The translations under genes were made by a program, and so were the position numbers. Below, piece after piece: positions 34,516-42,315 of a DNA stretch of 64,000 nucleotides. The stretch comes from Mediterranea massiliensis. GTDB lineage: Bacteria; Bacteroidota; Bacteroidia; Bacteroidales; Bacteroidaceae. Numbering within the stretch: the first letter of the stretch is position 1; every line of letters begins with the position of its first letter. The stretch is taken from positions 62,001 to 126,000 of the forward strand of contig SUXZ01000003.1 in assembly GCA_015060685.1 (NCBI GenBank), given 5' to 3'. The notes below the pieces were generated by a model. That model saw only the letters and a list, made by a program, of their open reading frames with translations, was not told the origin of the DNA and searched no databases.

Positions 34516-35955
34516 ATGGGCGATGGATTAAAAGAAAAAACAGCCAAGGGCCTCTTTTGGGGAGGATTGAGCAACGGTGTACAACAGTTGCTCAACCTTA
34601 TCTTTGGCATTTTTCTTGCCCGTCTGCTCACCCCGGCCGACTATGGTATGGTGGGCATGCTTGCCATCTTCTCGCTCATTGCCTCTACCCTGCAAGAGAG
34701 TGGCTTCACGGCCGCCCTTGCCAATAAAAAAGAGATTTCGCATCGCGACTACAACGCGGTGTTTTGGTTTAGTGTGCTCACCGGATGCACACTTTACCTG
34801 CTTCTCTTCTTTCTCTCTCCCCTAATAGCTTCTTTTTATGAAATCCCCGAGCTCACCCCCTTGGCTCGTTATAGTTTCCTTGGATTCTTGATATCAAGTT
34901 TCGGGGTGGCACAAAATGCCTATCTTTTCCGCAACTTGATGGTAAAGCAAAAATCCATCTCGCTCATCATCGGCTTGTCGGTATCCGGTTGTGTGGGTGT
35001 TACCATGGCTTACTTCGGCTTTGCCTATTGGGGCATCGCCACACAAAGCATTGTCTATATCGCCACCATCAACTTGTGCTACTTGTATTTCTCGCCTTGG
35101 CGTCCTACGCTCAACATCGACTTTACCCCTTTGAAAGGAATGTTCATGTTCAGTAGCAAGTTGCTCTTGACGAATATCTTCAAGCATTTGAACGACCACA
35201 TCCTCACCATCATCTTGGGAAAATACTATTCCGACAAGGATGCCGGCTACTTTAGCCAAGCACACAAATGGAATTACATGGGGCACTCGCTGATATCGGG
35301 CATGGTAAACGGCGTAGCACAACCCGTATTAGTCTCTACCGGTGATGAGCGCGAACGACTACAACGCGTTTTCCGGAAGATGCTTCGCTTCACCGCCTTC
35401 ATCTCCTTCCCCGCCCTTTGGGGATTGGCTTTGATAGTACCCGAATTGATACCTTTAGCCATCACCGACAAGTGGCTTCCTTGCGTGCCCATCTTGCAAA
35501 TGCTTTGCATCGGTGGCGCATTCATCCCCATCAACACCCTTTATACCAACCTGATTATCAGCCGCGGGCGTTCGGATGTATTTATGTTCGGCACCATTGC
35601 CATCGGCCTCATCCAACTGCTTGTCATGTGGTTGCTTCATCCTTACGGCATGCAACGCATGGTGTTGGTATATGTCATCTTGAATAGTTGTTGGTTGTTG
35701 GTGTGGCATTGCTTTGTCCAGCGCGAAATAGGCCTTACCCTCTTTGCCGCCTTGAAGGATTTGTTGCCCTTTGCCGCTATCACGGCCGGGGTGTTGCTGG
35801 CTACCCATTATGCCACCGCCTCCATCGCCAACCCCATTTTGCTGATGATTGGTAAGATAGTGATAGCCGCCCTATTGTATGGAGGCATCATGTGGCTTAG
35901 TGGCGCACAGATATTTAAAGAAAGTATTCAATTCTTGTTCAAACGGAAGATATGA
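34516..35955 (+). CDS. Wzx/WzxC-type oligosaccharide flippase (MOP superfamily)
   Basis: The 479-aa protein has about 12-14 predicted membrane helices. The N-terminus K-T-A-K-G-L-F-W-G-G-L-S-N-G-V-Q-Q-L-L-N-L-I and the L-T-P-A-D-Y-G-M-V-G-M segment near 37 are characteristic of WzxC/RfbX-like polysaccharide exporters. It would flip an undecaprenyl-linked oligosaccharide across the inner membrane. It is the first gene of a cluster with 4-8 bp overlaps, 12 bp after metG. No polymerase follows. Confidence 0.9.
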   Translation: MGDGLKEKTAKGLFWGGLSNGVQQLLNLIFGIFLARLLTPADYGMVGMLAIFSLIASTLQESGFTAALANKKEISHRDYNAVFWFSVLTGCTLYLLLFFLSPLIASFYEIPELTPLARYSFLGFLISSFGVAQNAYLFRNLMVKQKSISLIIGLSVSGCVGVTMAYFGFAYWGIATQSIVYIATINLCYLYFSPWRPTLNIDFTPLKGMFMFSSKLLLTNIFKHLNDHILTIILGKYYSDKDAGYFSQAHKWNYMGHSLISGMVNGVAQPVLVSTGDERERLQRVFRKMLRFTAFISFPALWGLALIVPELIPLAITDKWLPCVPILQMLCIGGAFIPINTLYTNLIISRGRSDVFMFGTIAIGLIQLLVMWLLHPYGMQRMVLVYVILNSCWLLVWHCFVQREIGLTLFAALKDLLPFAAITAGVLLATHYATASIANPILLMIGKIVIAALLYGGIMWLSGAQIFKESIQFLFKRKI

Positions 35956-36797
35956 GCCAGGGTAAGATTACATTAGTGCCGGTAGGAGGATTGGCCAATC
36001 GGATGAAAGCCATCGATGCCGCCTATCACTTGGCAAAAACTTGCCAAAGTCAGCTTCGTGTCATCTGGTTCAAAGATCAAGGATTGAATTGTCGTTTCGA
36101 CCAACTTTTCCAACACCCCACCGACCCAATCATCACTATCCAGGAGGCACGTCCTTGCGACTTGCTTTTGGAAGACAGGCCACGGAAAAAGAACTTCTTC
36201 CTTCCCTGGCTACCCGAACACTTGAAGTACGATGCTTGCATCTACGAGCGACAGGCCACCCAACTATTCTACAACCACTTCGACTATGCCGCCTGGGCAA
36301 AAGGACGGAAAGTGTACATGGCAAGTTGTGTATATTTCTATCCGCAACCGGACGATAAGTTGTTCAAGTTGTTCAAACCGATAGCATCCTTGCAACAACG
36401 GATAGATGCATGTAGTGAGCACTTTAACGAACACACCATCGGCATCCATATCCGACGCACCGACAATATCGCCTCCATTACACAAAGTCCCACCGAATTG
36501 TTTATCAAGCAAATGGAAGAAATTGTCGAGCATCAGCCCGACACTACCTTCTACTTGGCTACCGACTCGGAAGAAGAAAAGCAGAAGTTAAAACAAGTGT
36601 TTGGCGAGCGCATAAGCATGTCCGACCATGCGGCCGAGCGCAACTCTTTGCAAGGGATGCAAGATGCTTTGGTTGAACTATATACCTTGTCGCGTACATC
36701 GAGAATCATCGGTTCGATGCAAAGTTCTTATTCGGAAACGGCCGCACAAATCGGTCGCATTCAGTGTGAATTCATCAACAAGGAGGAGGGCGTATGA
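35952..36797 (+). CDS. Fucosyltransferase-like GT-B protein with HxRRxD motif
   Basis: The 281-aa protein starts inside the flippase stop (ATGA overlap). An early G-G-L-A-N-R-M-K-A-I motif and the later G-I-H-I-R-R-T-D-N motif (about 162-170) are those of GT-B fucosyltransferases (GT11/GT23/O-FucT superfamily), in which H-x-R-R-x-D binds GDP-fucose. S-M-Q-S-S-Y-S-E-T-A-A near the C-terminus fits the last conserved motif. Linkage cannot be assigned. Fucose is a known component of Bacteroides protein O-glycans. Confidence 0.7.
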   Translation: MSQGKITLVPVGGLANRMKAIDAAYHLAKTCQSQLRVIWFKDQGLNCRFDQLFQHPTDPIITIQEARPCDLLLEDRPRKKNFFLPWLPEHLKYDACIYERQATQLFYNHFDYAAWAKGRKVYMASCVYFYPQPDDKLFKLFKPIASLQQRIDACSEHFNEHTIGIHIRRTDNIASITQSPTELFIKQMEEIVEHQPDTTFYLATDSEEEKQKLKQVFGERISMSDHAAERNSLQGMQDALVELYTLSRTSRIIGSMQSSYSETAAQIGRIQCEFINKEEGV

Positions 36798-37696
36798 CGA
36801 AGCGGGCAGAGGTATTGGTGATTATTGTTTCGTACAACTTCGAGCGTTGGATGGAGAAATGCTTGGGAAGCCTTCAAGCGTCCGAAATGCCCGTCGATGT
36901 GGTAGTTATCGACAATGCTTCGAGCGACAATACCGTATCGCGCATCCGCAACGAATATCCTTGGGTGCATCTCATTGCCAACAAAGACAACCTTGGTTTT
37001 GGTAAAGCCAACAACATCGGCTTGTCGTTGGCATTAAGCCTATCTTATAAAGCCGTCTTCCTGCTCAACCAAGATGCTTGGATAGAGGCGGATGTTATTA
37101 AGTTGTTGCACCAAGTAAGCGAAGCAAATCCCACCTACGGCATCTTGTCGCCCAAGCACATGACGGGCAAAGGCGATAAGCTCGACCCCGGCTTTGCTCA
37201 TTACATCCACCAATCAGCATTGTCCGCTACGGACAATACCCCCATAGCCACGCCCTTTATCAATGCCGCCATCTGGTACCTGCCCACCGAAGTAGTGAAG
37301 GCGGTTGGCGGTTTCTCTCCGCTTTTCTACCATTACGGCGAAGATAAGGATTACGTCAACCGCTTGCATTTCCACGGCTACAAAGTGGGTTACATAGATA
37401 CGATACGTGGTTATCACGACCGCGAATACCGCCCCGTCACTCGCGAGAAGTATCTTCGCACCGAGTTTGTCTATCACCTTTCCGAGTATGCCAATCCCCA
37501 CCGCTCAATGTGGGGAGGATTTGCCTATAGCGTGCTGGCTTGCATCAAGAAAACGTTGCTATCGCTATGCCACGGAGCATTTTCCAAGGCATTGGCCTAC
37601 CTCCAGATAAGCGGCAAATTGCTCGGCATGACACCTGCCGTCAGGAAAATCAGAAAACAAATTACCCATAAACATCCCCATTTCCTCGATTCATGA
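36794..37696 (+). CDS. Family 2 glycosyltransferase (rhamnosyltransferase-like)
   Basis: The 300-aa protein has the GT-A opening V-L-V-I-I-V-S-Y-N, V-V-V-I-D-N-A-S-S-D-N-T near 35-46, N-L-G-F-G-K-A-N-N near 70, and a D-x-D-like L-N-Q-D-A-W near 96. Y-H-Y-G-E-D-K-D near 180 is the ED region of the catalytic base. This pattern is typical of GT2 enzymes that add rhamnose and related sugars. A 4-bp overlap on each side shows translational coupling. Confidence 0.88.
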   Translation: MTKRAEVLVIIVSYNFERWMEKCLGSLQASEMPVDVVVIDNASSDNTVSRIRNEYPWVHLIANKDNLGFGKANNIGLSLALSLSYKAVFLLNQDAWIEADVIKLLHQVSEANPTYGILSPKHMTGKGDKLDPGFAHYIHQSALSATDNTPIATPFINAAIWYLPTEVVKAVGGFSPLFYHYGEDKDYVNRLHFHGYKVGYIDTIRGYHDREYRPVTREKYLRTEFVYHLSEYANPHRSMWGGFAYSVLACIKKTLLSLCHGAFSKALAYLQISGKLLGMTPAVRKIRKQITHKHPHFLDS

Positions 37697-38607
37697 CAAC
37701 ACTTGCCCCCATACTATTATTTGTCTATAACCGCCCCGAGCACACCAAACGGTTGATAGATAGTCTGCTGAAGAATGCAGAGGCGGCCCAATCCATGCTT
37801 TTCATCTATACCGATGCCGCTCGCAACAAAGCGGACGAAGAGCAAGTAAATAAAGTGAGAGAGGTAATTCGCCACATTGACGGATTTGCCTCAATCGAGG
37901 TGATTGAGCGCACAACAAATTGGGGACTTGCACGGAACATAATCGGTGGAGTCACCGAACAGATTCGGCGCTACGGCCGTGTAATTGTATTGGAAGACGA
38001 CCTGGTGGTGGCCCCTTATTTCCTCCGTTTCATGAACGATGCGTTGGAGGCGTACAAAGACGAGCCGCAAGTGGGACATATCCAAGCGTGCGACTTCACC
38101 CAAGATGCCTCCCTGCCCGATACTTTCCTTATCAAGTTTACCGGTAGCTGGGGATGGGCTACGTGGGAGAGGGCTTGGCAACACTTCAACCCCGACGGAC
38201 AAGCCCTGCTCGACGAACTTGAAAGCCGCCGTTTGACGCGTCGTTTCGACTTCAACGGCAACTACCGCTTCACCCGCATGCTTCGCCGGCAAGTGCAAGG
38301 TAAAAACAATTCATGGGCCATCCGATGGAATGCATCGCTCTTCTTGAAGGATATACTTTCGCTCAATGTAGGCCGTTCGTTGGTGCAAAACAATGGGTTC
38401 GATGGTAGCGGCACCCATTGCGGAGGAGGCAATTTGTATGGCTCGCAACTATGGATGCAACCCCTGCCCGTGCAGAAGATAACGCCCATTTGTGAAAACG
38501 AAGCGGCACGAGCCGCCTTTGCACGCTATTACCACCGCACCAACGGCTTCTGGGCAAAGGCAATTCGCCGCATCAAACAAACATTGAAAGGAGATTTTGG
38601 CGCATGA
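37693..38607 (+). CDS. GnT-I/GT13-like glycosyltransferase
   Basis: The 304-aa protein begins with P-I-L-L-F-V-Y-N-R-P-E-H-T and has N-W-G-L-A-R-N-I-I-G-G near 77. The metal-binding acidic motif is V-L-E-D-D-L-V-V-A-P near 102, and W-G-W-A-T-W-E-R-A-W near 153. This is the layout of bacterial GNT-I-like transferases. The donor is not deducible. It overlaps both neighbours by 4 bp. Confidence 0.78.
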   Translation: MTTLAPILLFVYNRPEHTKRLIDSLLKNAEAAQSMLFIYTDAARNKADEEQVNKVREVIRHIDGFASIEVIERTTNWGLARNIIGGVTEQIRRYGRVIVLEDDLVVAPYFLRFMNDALEAYKDEPQVGHIQACDFTQDASLPDTFLIKFTGSWGWATWERAWQHFNPDGQALLDELESRRLTRRFDFNGNYRFTRMLRRQVQGKNNSWAIRWNASLFLKDILSLNVGRSLVQNNGFDGSGTHCGGGNLYGSQLWMQPLPVQKITPICENEAARAAFARYYHRTNGFWAKAIRRIKQTLKGDFGA

Positions 38608-39869
38608 AAGTACTGTTAGTCAACACATCCGAATGTACCGGCGGTGCGGCCGTGGCTTGCCACCGCCTGCTCGACGCACTAAACAAGCAAGGCATCGAAG
38701 CCACGATGCTGGTGCGCGACAAGCAAACCGACAATCCCCACGTCATTGCCCTACGAAAGCCGTTTTACATGAAGCTTTGCTTCCTTTACGAGCGTTTCAT
38801 CATTTGGGCAACCAACCGCTTCAGTCGCAAAAACCTCTTTACCGTCTCTATAGCCAACGCCGGCATAGACATCACCCGTACAAAAGCATTCAAGGAGGCC
38901 GACATCATCCACCTGCATTGGGTGAATCAAGGGATGTTGTCGCTAAAAGGTATCCGTAAAATACTCGCATCGGGCAAGCCGGTGGTGTGGACAATGCACG
39001 ACATGTGGCCATGCACCGCCATTTGCCACCATGCACAAGGGTGCAACCGCTATCAAACCTCTTGCCAAGCATGCCCATACCTTCGCTTCCCAAGCCAAAA
39101 CGACCTTTCGCATCGCATCTTTATGCAAAAAAAGAATGTATATGCACAAGGCAACCTACACATTGTGGCCGTGAGCCGATGGTTATCCGCATTGGTCAAG
39201 CAAAGCACTTTGCTTGGCGGAAAGGCCATTCACACCATAAACAATGCCCTCTCGCTGAACGACTTCCAACTAATAGATAAGAAAGAAGCATGTAAGCAGT
39301 TGCAACTCCCCGACAAACACTTGATAGCCTTCGGTGCCGCCCGTATAGACGACCCCATCAAAGGATTCGACTATCTATTGGAGGCCATCCAAACACTTAT
39401 CCGCCGGGGCGATTTCGAGCAAGACGAGCTACACTTGCTGCTTTTTGGTGGGATAAAGGATGCCAACCGACTGGCCGAGGTGCCCGTATCCTACACCTAC
39501 TTCGGGCACATCGAAGAGAAGAAACAATTATCTGCCCTCTACTCGGCCGCCGACGTTACCGTGTCGGCATCGCTATACGAAACATTCGGTCAGACATTAG
39601 CCGAGGCACAAGCGTGCGGTTGTCTGCCCGTATCGTTTGGCAATAGCGGACAGACGGACATCATCACCCACAAAGTGGATGGCTACTTAGCCAAGGCATA
39701 CGATACCAACGATTTGGCCAACGGCATTGCATGGGCATTGCGCGAAGGGAAAGAGAATCTTTCGCCAACCGATTTGCGCCAACGTGTTGTGCAACGCTTC
39801 GCGGGCGAGGTCATAGCCAACCAATACATCCAACTCTATCAACAACTCATCGACAAAAGCCATGAATAA
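38604..39869 (+). CDS. Family 4 glycosyltransferase
   Basis: The 421-aa protein has a GT-B fold: an N-terminal G-G-A-A-V-A-C-H-R-L acceptor-domain loop and a cysteine-rich insertion (C-H-H-A-Q-G-C-N-R-Y near 148). The GT4 donor region has G-A-A-R-I-D-D-P-I-K-G-F-D near 250, S-A-S-L-Y-E-T-F-G-Q-T-L-A-E-A-Q-A-C-G near 325 (the E-x7-E motif) and P-V-S-F-G-N-S-G-Q. It overlaps the next gene by 8 bp. Confidence 0.88.
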   Translation: MKVLLVNTSECTGGAAVACHRLLDALNKQGIEATMLVRDKQTDNPHVIALRKPFYMKLCFLYERFIIWATNRFSRKNLFTVSIANAGIDITRTKAFKEADIIHLHWVNQGMLSLKGIRKILASGKPVVWTMHDMWPCTAICHHAQGCNRYQTSCQACPYLRFPSQNDLSHRIFMQKKNVYAQGNLHIVAVSRWLSALVKQSTLLGGKAIHTINNALSLNDFQLIDKKEACKQLQLPDKHLIAFGAARIDDPIKGFDYLLEAIQTLIRRGDFEQDELHLLLFGGIKDANRLAEVPVSYTYFGHIEEKKQLSALYSAADVTVSASLYETFGQTLAEAQACGCLPVSFGNSGQTDIITHKVDGYLAKAYDTNDLANGIAWALREGKENLSPTDLRQRVVQRFAGEVIANQYIQLYQQLIDKSHE

Positions 39870-40599
39870 ACCCCTCTTCAGCATCATCACCATCTGCTAC
39901 AATGCAGAAGCCACGTTGGAAAAAACCATTCAAAGCGTGCTTGCGCAAACCTACCCCAACGTAGAGTACATCGTTGTGGATGGCGCATCGAAGGACAACA
40001 CGCTTGCTATTATAAATAGGTATAGGCCGCAACTTGGCAAGGTGGTGAGCGAGCCGGACAAGGGACTTTACGATGCCATGAACAAGGGCATCGGCTTGGC
40101 CACGGGCGATTACCTCTGCTTTCTCAATGCCGGCGACACCTTCTTCTCGGCCAACACCTTGCAAGAAATGGTTGCTACACTTCCGGCAGATAAACAGCCC
40201 GATGTTATCTATGGCGAAACGGCTTTGGTAGATGCCGAAGGCCATTTTGTACGCATGCGCCGATTGCAAGCGCCCGAGGTGCTGACGTGGCGTAGTTTCC
40301 GCCAAGGCATGCTGGTATGTCACCAAGCCTTCTTTGCCCGTCGCGAGTTGGTGCCGCTATACGACCTTCAATACCGCTTCTCGGCCGACTTCGATTGGTG
40401 CATCCGCATCATGAAGCAAAGCCACCTGCTACACAACACCCACCTGACGCTGGTGAACTACCTTGACGAAGGCCTCACCACCCGCAACCAAAAGGCATCG
40501 CTGAAAGAGCGCTTCCGCATCATGGCGAAACATTACGGCCTATTCAGCACGTTGCTTCACCATCTTTGGTTTGTTTTCCGGGCAATCATTAAGCGATAA
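39862..40599 (+). CDS. Family 2 glycosyltransferase (WcaE/WcaA-like)
   Basis: The 245-aa protein shows the GT-A signatures F-S-I-I-T-I-C-Y-N-A near residue 5, Y-I-V-V-D-G-A-S-K-D near 36, D-K-G-L-Y-D-A-M-N-K-G near 66, and F-L-N-A-G-D-T as the D-x-D equivalent near 89. Similar enzymes act in colanic acid and O-glycan assembly. It is the last gene of the cluster. The downstream gap carries array B and no strong terminator. Confidence 0.88.
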   Translation: MNKPLFSIITICYNAEATLEKTIQSVLAQTYPNVEYIVVDGASKDNTLAIINRYRPQLGKVVSEPDKGLYDAMNKGIGLATGDYLCFLNAGDTFFSANTLQEMVATLPADKQPDVIYGETALVDAEGHFVRMRRLQAPEVLTWRSFRQGMLVCHQAFFARRELVPLYDLQYRFSADFDWCIRIMKQSHLLHNTHLTLVNYLDEGLTTRNQKASLKERFRIMAKHYGLFSTLLHHLWFVFRAIIKR

Positions 40600-40622
40600 T
40601 CTTCTCTACGCATAAGCGATGT

Positions 40623-40716
40623 TTTGCCATAGTTGTGGCAGTGGACTGCCATAACTATGGCACTGCACTGCCAAGGCGGTGGCAGTCCACTGCCAAGCCT
40701 AAAAAAAAGTTTGGCA
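40623..40716. repeat. Intergenic array B: 16-bp palindromic cores with 6-bp linkers, period 22
   Basis: TGCCA starts at 40625, 40647, 40669 and 40691, exactly 22 bp apart. The first three units have the core TGCCA-N6-TGGCA with linkers GTGGAC, CTGCAC and GTCCAC. The centre of core 2 (TAACTA) is the reverse complement of the centre of core 1 (TAGTTG) apart from one base. A fourth TGCCAA pairs with TTGGCA at 40711-40716 across a longer A-rich loop. It sits between the last glycosyltransferase and blaI. Confidence 0.8.
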
Positions 40717-40867
40717 CACGTGGAGTACTTCTGACGGGGGTTAACACCTATTTTCGGGAACGATTAGCATTTGTTTTCATTGTCCGAAGCAATTAAACAC
40801 GCATCGTGCGAACGATCCGCCCAATCCTTAATAAATCTTAAAAATATTGCATCTACTATTAAAATAG

Positions 40868-40898
40868 TTGCACGCTAATTCATGGCCCGATACATTTG
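40868..40898 (+). promoter_or_regulatory. blaI cassette promoter
   Basis: TTG (40868-40870), a 20-bp spacer, TACATTTG (40891-40898), 29 bp before the blaI ATG. A BlaI operator would be expected here but no clear TACA-N-TGTA dyad was found. Confidence 0.6.
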
Positions 40899-40927
40899 TT
40901 GGCAAATTATAACAAAACAGCTGCGCT

Positions 40928-41335
40928 ATGGATATAGATACCAAACACCGAAGCCTCACCAAGTCGGAACTTCACTTGATGAACCTATTATGGGATAAAG
41001 GCGAAGGCACCGTGAACGATTTAATCGAGATGATGCCCGAACCCCGTCCGGCCTACACCACCGTGCTTACCGTGATGCGTGTACTGACCAAGAAGGGGGT
41101 GGTAAAAGCCACCCAACAAGGAAAGGCATACCTCTACACGCCACTTATGACGCGCGAAGAATATACCAAAGGCTTTATGGAAGAGACACGCAACACCCTC
41201 TTCAAAGGCTCGTTTGGCAAGTTGCTCATGTTCTTTGCCGAACGCGAACGCCTTGCCGCCGACGAAGTGGAAAAGATTGTCGCCTTGCTGAAGCGGAATC
41301 AACAGAACAATAGTGAAACAAACTATCATCAATAA
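40928..41335 (+). CDS. BlaI/MecI/CopY-family transcriptional repressor
   Basis: The 135-aa protein has the BlaI winged helix: L-T-K-S-E-L-H-L-M-N-L-L-W-D-K-G-E-G-T-V-N-D-L near 9-31 and Y-T-T-V-L-T-V-M-R-V-L-T-K-K-G-V near 44-59. A dimerisation helix follows. In the classical system BlaI is cleaved after a BlaR1/MecR1 protease senses its ligand. Here the M56 protease gene is two positions downstream, separated by a secreted protein gene, so the three form one regulatory cassette whose ligand is unknown. Confidence 0.93.
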   Translation: MDIDTKHRSLTKSELHLMNLLWDKGEGTVNDLIEMMPEPRPAYTTVLTVMRVLTKKGVVKATQQGKAYLYTPLMTREEYTKGFMEETRNTLFKGSFGKLLMFFAERERLAADEVEKIVALLKRNQQNNSETNYHQ

Positions 41336-41352
41336 CATAAACACTTGTCAAT

Positions 41353-42297
41353 ATGAAAACGTATCAGATCTTGAAAAACATGGCATGGGCGCTTAGCATT
41401 GCCGCTACCTGTTTCGTAAGTGAAGCAAAAGCACAAAACGACGACCCTTACAAGGAATTTGTATCGCCCCAATGGGGATTGAAATGCCCGGAAGGTCATA
41501 CCCGCCTGACTGAATATAGAGCAGAAGCCGAAAACAATCCAAAAGCGAAAAAGCAATATAACAAACTGATGAAGCGCATTAGCAAAGCGCAAGCCAAACG
41601 CGAAAAAGTACTGAAAAAAGCCTTCAAGAAAGAGGGCACGCGCTTTGTTGTGGCAGAGGCCAAAGCCATGAAGAAGGCGCAAAAGTACCTGAAGCGCAAA
41701 GGCTACGAACTGCTCCCATTGGGCACCTTCCGCCTGAAAGACGGTACCAAACTGATTTTGGACGACAAGCACACGCTGACGCCAAAAGTAATTGAGTATC
41801 ACGCCAACGCCAAGAGCAAGACACCAACCTTGGAGCGCGAGAAATCGCCCAACTACGATGCCCACAACGAACAGACATGGCCCATCTACACCAATGTTGA
41901 AACCACTCCTAATAGATATGTCGATGGCGTGGAAGTGTATCGAGGCGAAAACTGCACTTATGTAGTATCATATCACCGAGTGGCATATGATTACCATTGG
42001 TTCCATCCAAAATCGGGAAGTGTCCTTGTCGATCCCGAAACGGGCGACCGCTATATGGTGCGCTACTTGGAACACTTCCCACTCGACACTTACCTTTGGA
42101 TTCACGGCCAAAATGGAAAAACCATCCGTCGTGTGTATGTCTATCCCCCGTTGCCAGAGCATGTTAAGAGAGTGGATTATATCCCCAGCCGCATCCCCGC
42201 ATCCGAACGACTTTCAAACGTAGCTCCTTATAAAGTTTATCAAGGCTTGAAAGTAAGAGATGCTTCTGAGATGCAAAATGGAAAAACAATTTATTAA
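41353..42297 (+). CDS. Secreted protein of a BlaI/M56 cassette; C-terminal domain resembles that of its protease partner
   Basis: The 314-aa protein has a signal peptide (hydrophobic 8-22, cut near S-E-A-K-A-Q). A very Lys/Ala/Glu-rich helical stretch (about 52-120) looks like a coiled coil. The C-terminal beta domain (about 190-285) has a V-x-V-Y strand, V-D-P-E-T-G-D-R-Y, then R-V-Y-V-Y-P-P-L-P-E-H-V. The same order (V-x-V-Y, I-T-D-E-N-G-N-K-Y, A-Y-L-A-F-E-P-L-P-K-D-V) ends the neighbouring M56 protein. I do not recognise a named family. Position (17 bp from blaI, 18 bp to the protease) suggests a periplasmic component of the sensing system. The domain match is by eye. Confidence 0.6.
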   Translation: MKTYQILKNMAWALSIAATCFVSEAKAQNDDPYKEFVSPQWGLKCPEGHTRLTEYRAEAENNPKAKKQYNKLMKRISKAQAKREKVLKKAFKKEGTRFVVAEAKAMKKAQKYLKRKGYELLPLGTFRLKDGTKLILDDKHTLTPKVIEYHANAKSKTPTLEREKSPNYDAHNEQTWPIYTNVETTPNRYVDGVEVYRGENCTYVVSYHRVAYDYHWFHPKSGSVLVDPETGDRYMVRYLEHFPLDTYLWIHGQNGKTIRRVYVYPPLPEHVKRVDYIPSRIPASERLSNVAPYKVYQGLKVRDASEMQNGKTIY

Positions 42298-42315
42298 CCG
42301 ATTAATATCGTGATT

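Larger units (their letters stand above)
40600..40927. other. 328-bp intergenic region without a gene
   Basis: Downstream of the glycosyltransferase cluster. It contains array B (40623-40716) and the blaI promoter (40868-40898). No open reading frame or convincing terminator was seen. Confidence 0.55.
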
